64,000 bases of DNA from Limosilactobacillus equigenerosi DSM 18793 = JCM 14505 (GCF_001311375.1 NZ_BBAS01000007.1:1-64000); one strand, 5' to 3'; numbered from the stretch's first letter, positions 39,900 through 52,347 are shown. Numbers and translations are program-made. The notes: generated from the letters alone by a model not told the origin.

Positions 39900-41330
39900 T
39901 TACTCTCTCCGTTTTATAATTCCAGTTTCCCTCATTTGTTTTGTAATTGGAGCTTGAAGGACAAAAATACCAACTGCATATGATAAAACCCCAACTAACA
40001 CATCTAGGGCCAAGGTAATAATATTCATCGGTAGATTGTCAACCACATAATTAACAATTACAAACATAAGTCCACCGGCTAGCAAGTATTTCCAACTACC
40101 TTTAAATAATCCCCGTCTCGCAATTGTACTCCGAACTACGTATAGTTGAGATATTGTTACCGCTAATTCAGCTGCAACTGAACCAACTGCAGCCCCTTTC
40201 GCTGACCATATTGGAATCATAAATATATTTACACAAACATTAATAATTGCTCCAACCGTCACGGTAGTAGTAAATTCTTTCACGCGATTAACCGGCATTA
40301 AATATTGCATACCTAACACGTTACTCCATGCAATTAAGATAATAACGGGGGCTTCCCAGAACATGATTTCACCCGCGTGAACGTAATCTTGTCCTAAAAA
40401 CCAGGGAGCAAATTGATGACTAATGGCCATAATTCCAAACATTAACGGAACAGCTAACGAAGTCACAAAATCAAACGATTTATATAAACTCTCACGAATT
40501 CCATTCACATCTCCCTTAGCAAATTTATTCGCCATATTAGGAAGCATTACCGTCCCCGTAGCTGTTACTAATGAGAGAATCACCTTTATAATTCGATCTG
40601 AATAATCAAATTGCCCCAGTGCATCTGGGGTCCCAAGTTTACCTAACATAATCTTATTTACCACCAAGTAAATTTGAACCGTAATCGTTGGAATAAACAA
40701 AATCATCGATGGATACAAGTGCTTAAATATATTTAATTCTTGAATTGAAACTCGCTGAACTAAGCCACGTAAATATGGCCATAACGTCAAATTACCTAAA
40801 AATTGCGCTCCGCTCAACAGTGCCACATACTTCCACAAATCAGCTTGATCCTTAATTAATAAAAAAATTAAAATGATGGTTGTAACTTTAACTAATGTAT
40901 TTCTCACCACCGTTTTCTTAAAGTCTTCCATTCCCATGAAAAACCACGAAACATCGATTGCCGTTGCCAGAATCCACAAAGTTTGAATTAAATAATAAAC
41001 TTTAAATGTACTACTGAACATAAAAACAACTGCAAGATAACTGATTAAGGCAACAAATATTGTTAGTAATTGCAGTAGTTCAATACTCCAAAAGATTTTA
41101 GAACGTTCCTTAATATCATCACGATGATATGCAATTTCTCGATTACCATAAACCGTAATCCCCAATTGACCGATTAGGTAAAAAATCGTGACCCATCCAT
41201 TTGTATAGGTATATATCCCTGATTCATGTGCTCCTAATACTCGCGCCACATAAGGAGTAGTAATTAAAGGCGCCAGCATAATCAATAATTGATACGAAGC
41301 ATTATACAAATAGTTTTTAATAACTTTCAT
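39900..41330 (-). CDS. Polysaccharide repeat-unit flippase (Wzx type)
   Basis: A 476-residue protein with about 12-14 hydrophobic segments and the polysaccharide transporter start NYLYNASYQLLIMLAPLITTPYVARVLG, then GIYTYTNGWVTIF. It should flip undecaprenyl-PP-linked repeat units across the membrane in a Wzx/Wzy pathway. The frame is intact. I start at the ATG at 41330, two bases after the stop of the upstream GT2, although the ribosome site is weak; coupling is likely. It lies between a GT2 and an acyltransferase. Confidence 0.88.
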   Translation of the reverse strand: MKVIKNYLYNASYQLLIMLAPLITTPYVARVLGAHESGIYTYTNGWVTIFYLIGQLGITVYGNREIAYHRDDIKERSKIFWSIELLQLLTIFVALISYLAVVFMFSSTFKVYYLIQTLWILATAIDVSWFFMGMEDFKKTVVRNTLVKVTTIILIFLLIKDQADLWKYVALLSGAQFLGNLTLWPYLRGLVQRVSIQELNIFKHLYPSMILFIPTITVQIYLVVNKIMLGKLGTPDALGQFDYSDRIIKVILSLVTATGTVMLPNMANKFAKGDVNGIRESLYKSFDFVTSLAVPLMFGIMAISHQFAPWFLGQDYVHAGEIMFWEAPVIILIAWSNVLGMQYLMPVNRVKEFTTTVTVGAIINVCVNIFMIPIWSAKGAAVGSVAAELAVTISQLYVVRSTIARRGLFKGSWKYLLAGGLMFVIVNYVVDNLPMNIITLALDVLVGVLSYAVGIFVLQAPITKQMRETGIIKRRE

Positions 41331-41332
41331 AA

Positions 41333-42321
41333 TTAATTTTTCACAATCTTTAAGTAGGTTAACCAACCATATTTATATGGTATGTATCCACAATTCAATA
41401 ACATCATTGCCAATCGGTCACGCTTTGGAACCCGTGCATCGAGCTTAAGCTGATTAGCATGATCTTTAATAAAAGTAATCAAGTTTAAACGAACAGACCG
41501 AATCGCTTGTGAACGTTCATTTAATGTTTGGTTAAGCGTACTGAACCGCGCATAAACCTGCCGGCGTAAAGTTGCCTGCTTTAAATTTGGATATTTATCA
41601 TTCACAAACGCAGCCATTTCATCAGTCATTTCTAACAGATCCAACTTATCCGGACAATAAGTACTGGTCGTAATTGAATTTGGACGTAAAATGTAGAAAT
41701 ATTTGGCAATAAAACCACACTCAATCGTTCCAGCTGCATCTAGTAAACGATAAGTAGTCCCCATGTCCTCAAATTTCTTTCCAACTGGAAATGAAATATC
41801 ATCAAATAGACTACGATGATACAATTTAGCCACCGTACAAGTATCGACTAATTCACCATAACACATACTAGCTAAACAATCTTCCGCTCTCCAGGTTGCA
41901 ATCGAACCATCCCCCGCATCATAACTTTTATTTTTACCATAATATTCAACCATCAATGAACACATTGATAATTTAGATTGAAAATTATTACGAGCGATTA
42001 AATGATATAAAAATTCGACATAATCAGCTGACACATAATCATCTGGATCAACAAAAACGACATATTCACCAAGCGATTCACTAATTAACCGATTCCGAGC
42101 AACTGAAACACCTTGATTTGACTGATGAATCACCCGAATCCGTTTATCATTTTGGGCCAATTCTCTAGCAACAGACAAGGTTTCATCGGCACTTCCATCA
42201 TCGACTAAAATAATTTCAATCTTTTGATAGGTTTGACATTGAATCGAATCAACACACTTTTTATATATGGAGCCACATTATACATTGGCACCAAGACACT
42301 AATCAATGGTTGGGAATCCAT
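41333..42321 (-). CDS. Glycosyltransferase family 2 (one frameshift)
   Basis: The rebuilt ~330-residue enzyme begins PLISVLVPMYNVAPYIKKCVDSI, followed by ILVDDGS, NQGVSVARN and the metal site FVDPDDYVS (DxD-like), then FPVGKKFEDM. This is the GT-A fold of wall and exopolysaccharide transferases. One A is missing near 42263 in the A run after YIK. Start ATG 42321, with AAAGGAGC upstream. It lies just after prfC and before wzx. Sugar specificity cannot be read from the sequence. Confidence 0.85.
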
Positions 42322-42340
42322 AGACTTGCTCCTTTTTGTC

Positions 42341-43921
42341 TTACAACTTCGCCGTCAATTCCACATCTGGGTACTTTTGCTTGAACCAGTTTTCCGCAAA
42401 TTGGTTTTCGAATAAGAATAATGGATCGCCATTTAAATCCTTAACCAAAATGTTCCGTGACGATGACATCTTAGGATCTAATTGGTCCGGATTAATCCAC
42501 CGCGCCGTCTTGTTGCCCATTGGTTCCATAATCACTTCCGAATTGTATTCATTTTGCATCCGGAACTTGAAGACTTCAAATTGTAGTTGCCCGACAGCCC
42601 CGAGAATATAATCACCCGTATTATAGTTTTGGTACAATTGCACGGCCCCTTCTTGGACTAATTGGTTGATCCCCTTGTGGAAGGACTTTTGTTTCATCAC
42701 GTTCTTCGCTGATACGCGCATAAACATTTCGGGGGTAAATTGTGGTAACTTTTCAAATTTAATGGCATCCTTGCCCGTATAAATTGAGTCCCCAATTTGG
42801 AAATTACCAGTATCATATAACCCAATAATATCCCCGGCCACGGCCTTTTCGACGTTTTCCCGGGTATCAGCCATAAATTCAGTCACATTAGATAAACGAA
42901 TTGGTTTCCCCGTCCGTTCTAACGTCACATCCATCCCACGGTCAAATTCACCGGCACAAATCCGCACAAAGGCAATTCGATCCCGGTGCTTTGGATTCAT
43001 GTTAGCTTGAATCTTAAAGACAAAGCCGGCAAATTGATCGGATAATGGATCAATCGCATCTCCGGTTTCCGTCTTATGAGCACTTGGCGCGGGGGCATAT
43101 TGTAAGTACGTTTCTAAGAACGTCTTGACCCCAAAGTTAGTTAACGCCGAGCCAAAGAAGACTGGCGTTTGGTCCCCCGCCGCAATCTTTTCGGCGCTAA
43201 ATTCACTCCCGGCTTCGGTAATTAATTCCATGCTTTCGAGGGCATCTTCCCATTCACCTTCACCAGCCAATGGATTATCCCCAATCACTTCTCCATTTTC
43301 ATCTAATGGTAAGTAAGGATGATTTTCATCCGCTGGGTGCGTCAAGGCTACCCGGTGGTTATGCCGATCATAAACCCCCATAAATTGGCGTCCCATTCCA
43401 ATTGGCCAATCCATTGGATACGTTTCAATCCCGAGCGTTTCTTCAATTTCATTCATTAAATCCAATGGTTCACGGGCGTCCCGGTCATACTTGTTAATGA
43501 ACGTGAAAATTGGAATTCCCCGCATTTTACAAATTTGGAAGAGTTTACGCGTTTGCGGTTCAATCCCTTTGGCCCCGTCAATTACCATCACGGCGGAGTC
43601 AACGGCCATTAATGTCCGGTACGTATCTTCCGAGAAATCTTCGTGTCCCGGTGTATCCAAAATATTAATCCGCTTGCCATCATAGTCAAATTGCATTACG
43701 GAACTCGTCACCGAGATTCCCCGCTTTTGTTCGATTTCCATCCAATCAGACTTGGCGAAGTTGTTACTTCCCCGGCCCTTAACAGTTCCGGCTTCGCGGA
43801 CAACGCCCCCAAATAACAGTAACTGTTCGGTAATCGTCGTCTTCCCGGCATCGGGGTGTGAAATAATCGCAAAGGTCCGTCGTTGATTAACGGCCTTCGC
43901 TAACTCATTAGAACTTGGCAT
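42341..43921 (-). CDS. prfC: Peptide chain release factor 3
   Basis: RF3 is a GTPase that recycles RF1/RF2 after termination. The intact 526-residue protein has G1 [14 protein letters not shown], switch [16 protein letters not shown]4 NKYD, domain II and the C-terminal RF3 domain. Length and order are standard. It is a housekeeping gene but sits inside the polysaccharide cluster: membrane GT-C-like proteins upstream, GT2 and Wzx downstream, all on the same strand. GAAAGGAA lies before the ATG. Confidence 0.97.
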   Translation of the reverse strand: MPSSNELAKAVNQRRTFAIISHPDAGKTTITEQLLLFGGVVREAGTVKGRGSNNFAKSDWMEIEQKRGISVTSSVMQFDYDGKRINILDTPGHEDFSEDTYRTLMAVDSAVMVIDGAKGIEPQTRKLFQICKMRGIPIFTFINKYDRDAREPLDLMNEIEETLGIETYPMDWPIGMGRQFMGVYDRHNHRVALTHPADENHPYLPLDENGEVIGDNPLAGEGEWEDALESMELITEAGSEFSAEKIAAGDQTPVFFGSALTNFGVKTFLETYLQYAPAPSAHKTETGDAIDPLSDQFAGFVFKIQANMNPKHRDRIAFVRICAGEFDRGMDVTLERTGKPIRLSNVTEFMADTRENVEKAVAGDIIGLYDTGNFQIGDSIYTGKDAIKFEKLPQFTPEMFMRVSAKNVMKQKSFHKGINQLVQEGAVQLYQNYNTGDYILGAVGQLQFEVFKFRMQNEYNSEVIMEPMGNKTARWINPDQLDPKMSSSRNILVKDLNGDPLFLFENQFAENWFKQKYPDVELTAKL

Positions 43922-43965
43922 GCTAGTATTCCTTTCGTTTTATACAATCTTTTTAATTATACTAT

Positions 43966-43996
43966 AAAACCACCCATCAATACGATAGGTGGTTCT
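43966..43996 (-). terminator. Rho-independent terminator upstream of prfC
   Basis: Arms AACCACC-ATC and GAT-GGTGGTT with T4 on the minus strand, directly after the membrane protein gene ending at 44002. Confidence 0.75.
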
Positions 43997-44001
43997 AAGT
44001 T

Positions 44002-45723
44002 TTAAATCAATGTAATCCTAATAACATTAACCAGTAATAATAAAATAATAATTAATGATACAACTAAAGATAATAATGTATACCAATGAGGCTGAACTAT
44101 AATTTTAATATTATGTTTTCCTGAATCAACTTGATCAACCTGAATTGTTCCTCGACTACTCTTATGATACTTCATCAGAAAATCATCAATTGTCACTCTA
44201 TATTTAAAATTATCTAGTAAAACTGGTAAATCTAAGTTTCCATCATGATTTAAAGTAATTTTATAATTTGCTTGATTAATATCAAATTTACTGTTCGATT
44301 TAATTTTATGATTATTCGATAACACATCATGTTTAAAAATTTCTTGAGCATGATATTTTTGTATGGTACTAAGGTAATCCTTTGGTCCGCCAATTTCATG
44401 GTAACTATTAATCATTTCAATAAAACCATGATTATCAATCTAAATTTAGAATATAATAGTCTGTTTTTATATGTCGCTTTTTCAGTTAATGGTTGTTGAT
44501 TTTGTCCAGATTGATTAAAATTATACATTTTATTTAAGTTAATCGACATTACACACGCAAAAATCAACAATGATGACTTTAATGATTTTTCACTAGTAAA
44601 AATAAAACTAAACAACAAAAATAATACTGAATAAATTAAAAATCTAAATGAGAATTGTAATATTTGAATTTGTGGAATTATCTTAACGATAGGATCCCAT
44701 GGAAATAAATCTGTTGAAGCAACTGTAAATAAAACTCCCAAACCAAAAGAAAGTTTTTCCAAACATCCCTAAGTTATGAAAATCCATAAAACAAACCATC
44801 ATAACTACAATCATTACTATCCCCATATTGAGAACTAAGTGTGCTGGAACATCACCTGGTGAGATGATATTATCTAATGAATTAATAATTAAATTCTTAA
44901 ATGACATCGCACCAAAATATCGATCTGGACCAACAACTCCTCTCCCAACATATTGAGTAAACATGGAAACTAAAACATACAAACTTCCTAAAATATATAC
45001 CCCCGCAACTTTAAAATATTCATTAATTCTACTTTTGAATTTTTGACTGTCACTAATTAGTAATACTAGCAAACTAATCAAAACCATTACATTAGTAATT
45101 AATGCCATTAAAACGTGCGAATTGGTAATCCAAATAAGAGAAAAAGCTAATAATTTCCATCGATATTGATTTAATTTTTTCGATACTGTTTTTGGTTTAT
45201 AAAACGCTACTATTGAACTAACAATTATTGGCAACACCATAAATGATAATATTTCCCCTAATTCAAAAGCAAACCAGTATACAAAAGTCATATAACCCGA
45301 ACTAACATAGAATACAGCTGCCAAAAAAACTATTATTTATTTTATGTGAAATGGCCTTAGCTGATTTATAAGTTATAATTTCAGTCAACCAAATTATAAA
45401 CACTAAAGATGTATAATATGCCACTATTGGATTATGAATCAATATATAAAAAGGAATAACTAATACTAAAGTTAAATTAGGATAAAAACTATTTATCGGG
45501 TATCCAACCTTATTAAAGGTTAAAAAAAATTAGCCCACGGATATTTTAAATTTACTAACGACTCTTTCAGCTCATAAATTCGATTTAAATGAAAATGCAT
45601 ATCTGATCCTGAATATACATATCCACTTCTAAAAGGAAAAATTACAAAACTTATAGCTAATACAAAAAAATAAAAATAAAATAGATTTTCTTTTGATAAC
45701 CTTAATTTTAAAAATCTATTCAT
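44002..45723 (-). CDS. Large membrane protein, PTPS-related/GT-C-like, copy 1 (frameshifted)
   Basis: The reconstructed protein of about 574 residues has 10-12 hydrophobic segments. After the first one it has GSDMHFHLNRIYELKESL, the pattern of the 6-pyruvoyl-tetrahydropterin-synthase-related membrane domain (PF10131), whose architecture resembles GT-C glycosyltransferases with an acidic first outer loop. A C-terminal extracytoplasmic region and a final membrane helix follow. Indels fall near 45527, 45325, 44765 and 44418. It is a tandem paralogue of the next gene, five bases away. Codon use is AT-rich. Transfer of a lipid-linked sugar is inferred, not shown. Confidence 0.65.
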
Positions 45724-45728
45724 TTCAA

Positions 45729-47444
45729 CTAACCCACCTTATTTTTAAATAATTTTGTCCAACCAATCAAAGACAACAACAAGGTAATCCAAGTTACAAT
45801 AGATATTACATAACTAATTTTATCAATCACTGAATAATGATATCTTACAGATACTTTTTTTTATTTATTTTATCCAATATTAAATTAATTCTACCATCAT
45901 CACTTTTATCAACATTAATTTTTTTTATTACCTTGATATACTTCATAATTTTTATAATAACTAATTGGTAATGTTACCTTTTCGTTCTCATTAACATTTG
46001 GAATTTCAATAATTTGTTGATTTGGTTTACTTTTAACCACCATTTTTTTGTTTCTTTCCATTTACAGTCCCTATATGCTTTTGTAAATCAGTTAGACTAC
46101 CCAAGGTAATCTTAGGAGTGTACTGGTCATTATTAGAATTAACATTAAAAAAATTTTCCACGACTAAATGGTGTCCCCCAATTATAATAACTTCCCCAGG
46201 ATTCTTGATAATATTTAGTTTGCAACAAAGTATGGACACTTGATACCCAAGATCCAAAGAACAAAATAACCAAAATTAATACGCTACAGTACTTGTATCC
46301 ATCTTGTGTAAATTTAATTTGTTCGGATAATTTAGCTGCATAGATTGACAAACACAATGTTGAAATCATCAAAAATCGAAAGGGGAATTGAACTACCGAT
46401 ACTGGAGTATTTTGTAATAAAAACCAAGGAAAAATTTTAGAAGCACAAATAAAATTAATTATTCCGATTAAATAAATTAACCGATCTTGATTTGTTACTC
46501 GTTTCCAATAAAATACCCCAGCAAACATAACAAGTATCAATGAAATACCAACGCTATATACACCGCCAGATTCAATTTGAATCATCGAATTATTTACTCC
46601 ATAAGTAAATAAAGAATCTAAATTAGCTACTTTTTCAAAAACGTCAACCGTGGCTGGACGATTATATTTTTGGAACATTAACTGCTCGATAAACGGAACC
46701 AGGAATATTAACGATCCAAGGATTGATACAATTACTGATAGTATCATTGATTTAATAATTTTAAGTTTTTCATTTAAAAAGTAAATTAAAAATAAAAAGA
46801 TAACCGCAATACACAATGCAACAATAAAAGCACTCAGAATATGAGAAAGTAAAATCCCTATCATTCCAATCGATAAATATTTCCACTCTTTATACTCACC
46901 GTGCAAAATAGAGTAAAATCCAAAAAAATGCTAAAGGCAAAAAAAGTCATCGCTAAATATTCACCCATTGCAAAACGAGTAAATGCATCAATTGTTCGAT
47001 ATGTTGAAAATGTATATAAAATTGCCCCAATTACAGCAGCACGATTAGACATTCCTATTTTCTTAATTACAAAATGAAAAATTATAAAAGTTAGGAAAGT
47101 ATATCCTGCAATTCCAACATAAATTCCAGTAACAATATTCTTGAACAGGAATGATATTGTAGCAATAGGAATTAATGTGATTTCTGGATAAAAAAAATTC
47201 CTAATGGATACCCCATTCGTCCATTCGTGTATGAATATAGATACGGTAGTGGATTTCCAACTTTTAAACTCTCTCGAATTTCTAAAATTCTTTCAACATG
47301 AAAATAAGCATCGTCTCCATTATTAATTGCCCCTGACTTAACCATTTGATAAATAAATAAAACACTTAAGATGACATAAATAATAATAAACAAAATATTT
47401 TTTTTAATAATTTTTTTGATTTTAAGATTGTTAATTTCTATCAT
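45729..47444 (-). CDS. Large membrane protein, PTPS-related/GT-C-like, copy 2 (frameshifted)
   Basis: The rebuilt ~572-residue paralogue of the gene at 44002-45723. It has the same layout: a first membrane helix, NGDDAYFHVERILEIRESL with an acidic motif, many hydrophobic segments, a C-terminal soluble part and a last helix ending just before the stop at 45729. Several A/T-run indels break it (about 47203, 46920, 46150, 46045, 45925 and 45865). It follows a dolichol-phosphate-mannose-synthase-like GT2. The pair fits a polyprenyl-phosphate-sugar donor/GT-C acceptor system (inference). Confidence 0.62.
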
Positions 47445-47462
47445 TTTTTTAACCTAACATAC

Positions 47463-48402
47463 TTAGTCATTCCATCTTTTAATTTGATGCAATCTAAATT
47501 CAAATTCACGTCGTTCCTTCCGTTGTAATGAATCTAAAATCAATCCCGCATAAAATGAAACTAAGCTTGCTAAAATCACAAATGCGCACACAATTAAGGT
47601 TGGCATATTCGCCACCTGACCGGTTGAATTATAAGGTAACCAAACTTTAGGAATAAATACCCCAATTGAAATTATCAATAATACTAGACTCAACCAACCA
47701 TAAAAGTGAAGTGGTTTAAAGTTCCGGTATAACGTCATGATAAGGCGTAATACCTTGAATCCATCTGAATAGGTATTCAATTTCGACTCACTACCAACTG
47801 GACGATCACGATATTCAATCACATGATTTTTAATTGATAAATTATTTACAACCGCAAAAATACTCATATCCGTTTCAATTTCAAATCCTTTTGGAATAAC
47901 TGGATACGTCTTTACAAATTGGTGGCTAAACGCTCGATACCCCGTCATAATATCACGGATATTATTTTTAAATAGCAAATTAATACTTCCACGAACAACA
48001 GTATTACCAATTCCATGAAATAGACGTTTATTTTCTTCAAAGTAACTTGAACTAAGGCGATCACCAACTACCATGTCATAATTTTGATTTAAGACATATT
48101 CAGCCATTGCTGGAATTTCCTCCGCTGGATATGTATCATCGCCATCAATCATAATGTAGCATTCTGCGTCAATATCGCGAAACATCCGCCTTATAACGTT
48201 ACCTTTCCCCTGTTTATATTCATGTTTTACAATTGCCCCTGCATTCTGAGCAATTTTGAATGTATCGTCTGATGAATTATTGTCATAAACATAAACATTT
48301 GAATTCGGAATATCCTTAATTGCATCCAAGCAATCGCAAACAACTTTTTTTTATGGTTTTAGATTCGTTGTAACAAGGTATTAAAATTGCAATTTTGTCC
48401 AT
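47463..48402 (-). CDS. Polyprenyl-phosphate glycosyltransferase, DPM1-like GT2 (one frameshift)
   Basis: The rebuilt ~313-residue enzyme starts KIAILIPCYNESKTIKKVV, with VYDNNSSDDT, EYKQGKGNVIRRM, the catalytic DGDDTYPAEEI (DxD) and DIMTGYRAFSHQF. Two C-terminal membrane helices (about residues 230-285) follow. These mark Dpm1/ArnC-like enzymes that load a sugar onto undecaprenyl phosphate. One A too many in the run at 48346-48352 breaks the start. It directly precedes two GT-C-like membrane proteins, the expected users of its product. Confidence 0.83.
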
Positions 48403-48425
48403 GAAACTCTCCTAATTTAAAATAA

Positions 48426-50311
48426 TTAATCCTTCATTCTAAACTTCAATAACGCTAAAACTACAAAAAACGAATATACCAATGGCATATAATAGCGTGC
48501 TGAATTATCAACCGGAGAAACTAATAAAATCGGAATTTGAATTAAGATTGGGCTCAATACCACCATTACATCATTAATTAATCTACCATTTCGATAAATT
48601 GTTATTAGCCCTATTAATATAATCATCCAAATATAAAAAGATGATTGAAATACTAATCTTGTTACCGGGGCTTTTTGAATTTTTTACAAATGCATCTCTT
48701 AAGTGATTACGATATTTATCCAAACGGTGCGGTTGATGACTGTACTTTCCCGGATTAATAAATTCTTGATACCAAACATTCATTCTTAATGGTAATAAAT
48801 CAGCAATTGAATCGTAATCTGTGATATACCATGAAGGACTAGTAATATCTAAATACTGATAACCTTGATGCAAAAATGCCTCTAAATATGTATCTGGGAA
48901 CATTAATCCTAAATCCACCCAAGCCTTCTTAAATGAATTAACATCTGCTTTGCTTACCGTCTTATATTTATAAGCTAAAGCTTTTTCTTGATCCGCCAGA
49001 TTAGGCATGTACACTTCACCCATTTTTTTGTATTTAAAACCCCGATTAATTAAATCCTGATCATATTTTGGAATCTCATTAGAGTGATGTTTAACAGTAT
49101 TTCCCACTTGTTGAAGCATGATTGCATAACTTTCAATGGGATCTCCTTTGGCAACATGAAGATAATCAAACAGAAAAGTTGAAATTCCAATATGAAAGAC
49201 CAAAATTGGTATCAAAATAGACTTAATTGCAGTTTTCCACCATTCACGATGGAAAATAATTAATACAATAAAAAGAAATAGTAAAATATAAATTGCATAT
49301 TTTTGTGTTAATAATAATATAAAAGCTAAACAACCAAATTTAGTAATCCACATTTTATTATTCCATAATTTTTTTAAAAATATGTCGCTCGAATTAACAT
49401 TGATAGCAATAACAAGAATACCGTTGCAAAAATTTCATTTTTTTACAACATACATCGCTGATGTTGGAAAAATTGGGAACAATGCATAAATTATAAAAAT
49501 AATACGTAGAGTTTTTTTTCTAAATCCTACTAATTGTAATGTCCGTAAAGTATGCATCAATACACACGCCAATAACATAACTTGGAATATAGCTAATATA
49601 AACAAACCAATTCCTGTACTGTGAAATAATTTAAAACTCCCTTTAACTACACCGCCGTAAAATAAAGTCATAAAAAAATTGTGATGATTTGAAATATCAA
49701 GTGGATGAGATGGAATTGTATATTTACCAAATGGATACACCGTCCGAATTAAACTTGCGATATATGATCCACCCATTACTTCCATTATTTGAATAGAAGT
49801 ATCTGGATTTGAAGCAGCTGGAGCAATTAATATAATATAAGGTAACCAGCATAATAATAATATGGATATCCACTTAACATAATTTATCTTGCTATCATCA
49901 CTAATTTTTTTATTTGATAATTATTGTAATAACCAGCAATAATATTGACAAACCAACTTACAATTTTAGTCCAAGCAATAATTTTTATACTTAAAATAAT
50001 TAGCCAATAAACTTTATTTTTAATAGGATAAAGATGCCCATATTGATTAAAAATATTACCAATTACAGCATATGTTGAGAAAATAAACGTAGCTATAATA
50101 TTTAAAACTTGAAAAACCGCATTACGATTACTAAAACCAGCTTCAATCCTATCCTTAAAAATTAATAATATACCAACAACTATAACAATAAGTGGAAGCA
50201 AATAATTATTTTTGCCATTACTTTCATAAAATGATTGTAACGGAGTCGAAGCCAATACAGTTAAAATTATCCATCCAAAACTTAAAATTATTTTTTTATA
50301 TTTAAACTCAT
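48426..50311 (-). CDS. DUF6020-like polytopic membrane protein (frameshifted)
   Basis: The rebuilt protein of about 628 residues has about 12 hydrophobic segments. The middle resembles the DUF6020 group found in Firmicute polysaccharide clusters: SNHHNFFMTLFYG, TSAMYVVKNEIF, then PIESYAIMLQQVGNTVKHH in a large outer loop. Such proteins are thought to be GT-C-type transferases. Several A/T-run indels break it (near 50303, 49890-49790, 49440, 49370 and 48672). The start ATG at 50311 immediately follows the stop of the upstream glycosyltransferase. Family call moderate; function inferred. Confidence 0.58.
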
Positions 50312-51338
50312 TTATTTTTCCTGCGCTATTACATTCTCAAGCTGAATAATCGCTTCCATGATATTTCTACCTGACCTTAACCTCATTGCATAAGATAATG
50401 TATTTTTTTTCAGCTGTTGATAATCATTGTCGCTAATTTTATTAAACTCACTTGATAACTGGTCTAAACTATCTATTACAATCCCTAATTTATGATTATA
50501 TATAAACTTAGCAATCGCAGCTTGTTTCCATACAATAACTGGAAGTCCAGAACTTAAATATAGCGAGGTCTTATGCGGACTATTAAATCTCATGTATTCC
50601 CCAAACATGCCATCACATGTTTCAGGAGTCGATCCATCCCAAACCAGCCCAAAATTGTATTGTAATTCCTTTGGTAATTCATCTGGATTTCGTACCCCTC
50701 GATAATTTACTCCTATCGGAAAATTAGGTAATGGATTGGGACCAAATACGTCAAGTTGATACCCTGAAGGATTTAATTTTGATAAAAATTCTGATTTCAT
50801 TAAATTTCCCGCATAAACAACCGACTTTTTATAATCTAAATCATCAATAATTGGTTGTGGATTTAAATAATCAAATAAATTCAATACAACCATTGGCGTT
50901 GTTACACCGTTGTCTATAAGCCACTCTCTCATACTATCGGTATGGACAATTAATCCATCAACGTTATTTAATTGAAACAGTTCCTCATCTCGTTTACTTA
51001 CATTGTCTAAATTAAGACGTAATGTTTCTAAATCATGAATAATTAAAATTAACTTTCCTGAATAACTGTCTAAACTATTAAATAGCGACTTAGTAATTAT
51101 CTTTGAATAAATTGGGTACTGAATAACTATTTCATCACTATCTTTTAAAGACTTAATTAACTTAGGTATTGACACCATTGATGTATATAATCGACTTAAA
51201 ACAGATGATGTATCCATAGCGATTTCAATTGATTCAAATCCATTTTTTTGACAGAATGGTTTGTATATCGTTTTTAGCCTTTGGACCTGCATCTTTTTTT
51301 ACCTGCTTTTCAAACACATTCAAGATAACTTTATTCAA
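50312..51338 (-). CDS. Galactofuranosyltransferase-like glycosyltransferase (GT4-like fold), one frameshift
   Basis: The rebuilt ~342-residue protein starts at a TTG (51338) with GGAGGC upstream and reads VILNVFEKQVKKDAGPKAKNDI. Removing one A from the A7 run at 51242-51248 links this to SKNGFESIEIA. Later blocks (IIHDLETLRL, VDGLIVHTDSM, VYAGNLMKSEFL, DGMFGEYMRFNSPHKTSLYL, GLPVIVW) match beta-1,6-galactofuranosyltransferase-like proteins. Galactofuranose use fits glf two genes upstream. The acceptor is unknown. AT-rich composition. Confidence 0.75.
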
Positions 51339-51366
51339 AATAAGCCTCCAAATTAAATCTAACTAT

Positions 51367-52347
51367 TTAAATTGATCGTTTAAATAGTTTACGAAGTTTA
51401 AATAACAAATTAGCACTTGGTTCTGACACTTTAAAAATCATCATTGACAAACGGTGAATCAAATCGAAGTCTTTTGGAATATTATTATCTTTTAGGATTT
51501 GTCTAACTTTATCATCCAAATCAGGACGTAAACCATACTCTCGATACGTCACATAGCTAATTGCTTTACCAATAATATTATCCAAAATTTCATTATTAAG
51601 TTTTGGGTAATAGTTCTGATATGCCTCGTATTGTTCATAACTAGCCTCAAATGAGTCTATGATTGAAGTAGGAGTTGGATGATTTACCACACTATCTTTA
51701 CGTACAACGTAAAAATAATTACTACTAATCGATAAATTTATAACTGTCCTTGCTATATGAAATAATTTCCAATTAATATATACATCTTCGTAGTCTTTTC
51801 CTACCGGAAATTTAACATTATCAAACAGACTTTTACGATACATTTTATTCCAAAGATAATTATCATTGATAAGTAATCGCATCGCTTCTTCTTTTGTTAA
51901 CGATTTATTTTCTTGAATCGAAATATACTGCTTATCCTCTTGCTCAGTTTTAATCGTCATACCAAAGCACACAATATCAGTATCTTCAACAATAGCTTTA
52001 ACAGCATCAGAAATAAAATTAGGTCCAACATAATCATCGCTATCAACAAACATAATATAATCACCAGTTACATTTTCTATCCCTGTATTTCTGGCGACTG
52101 CTCTTCCCATATTATTTTGGTTAATTATTACAATTCGATCATCTAAGTTAACATATTTTCTAAGAATATCTTTTGATGAATCTGTTGAACCATCATTAAC
52201 TATAATTAATTCAAAATTTAAATAAGTTTGGTTTAATATACTATCAAGGCATCTTTGCAAATATAATTTTGAATTATAAACTGGAACGATTACAGAAACC
52301 AACGGAGAGTTATTATCATTCATAACCTTAATACCTGATTTATTCAA
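51367..52347 (-). CDS. Glycosyltransferase family 2
   Basis: An intact GT2 of 317-326 residues: PLVSVIVPVYNSKLYLQRCLDSIL, IIVNDGSTDSS, GRAVARNTGIENV and the metal site MFVDSDDYVG, then FPVGKDYEDVYINWKLFH. It resembles the GT2 at 41333-42321 in layout (both have the FPVGK-E-D block). The TTG at 52347 has AAAGGAAG and overlaps the glf end by eight bases; the ATG at 52320 is an alternative start without a clear site. Sugar specificity is unknown. Confidence 0.85.
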   Translation of the reverse strand: MNKSGIKVMNDNNSPLVSVIVPVYNSKLYLQRCLDSILNQTYLNFELIIVNDGSTDSSKDILRKYVNLDDRIVIINQNNMGRAVARNTGIENVTGDYIMFVDSDDYVGPNFISDAVKAIVEDTDIVCFGMTIKTEQEDKQYISIQENKSLTKEEAMRLLINDNYLWNKMYRKSLFDNVKFPVGKDYEDVYINWKLFHIARTVINLSISSNYFYVVRKDSVVNHPTPTSIIDSFEASYEQYEAYQNYYPKLNNEILDNIIGKAISYVTYREYGLRPDLDDKVRQILKDNNIPKDFDLIHRLSMMIFKVSEPSANLLFKLRKLFKRSI

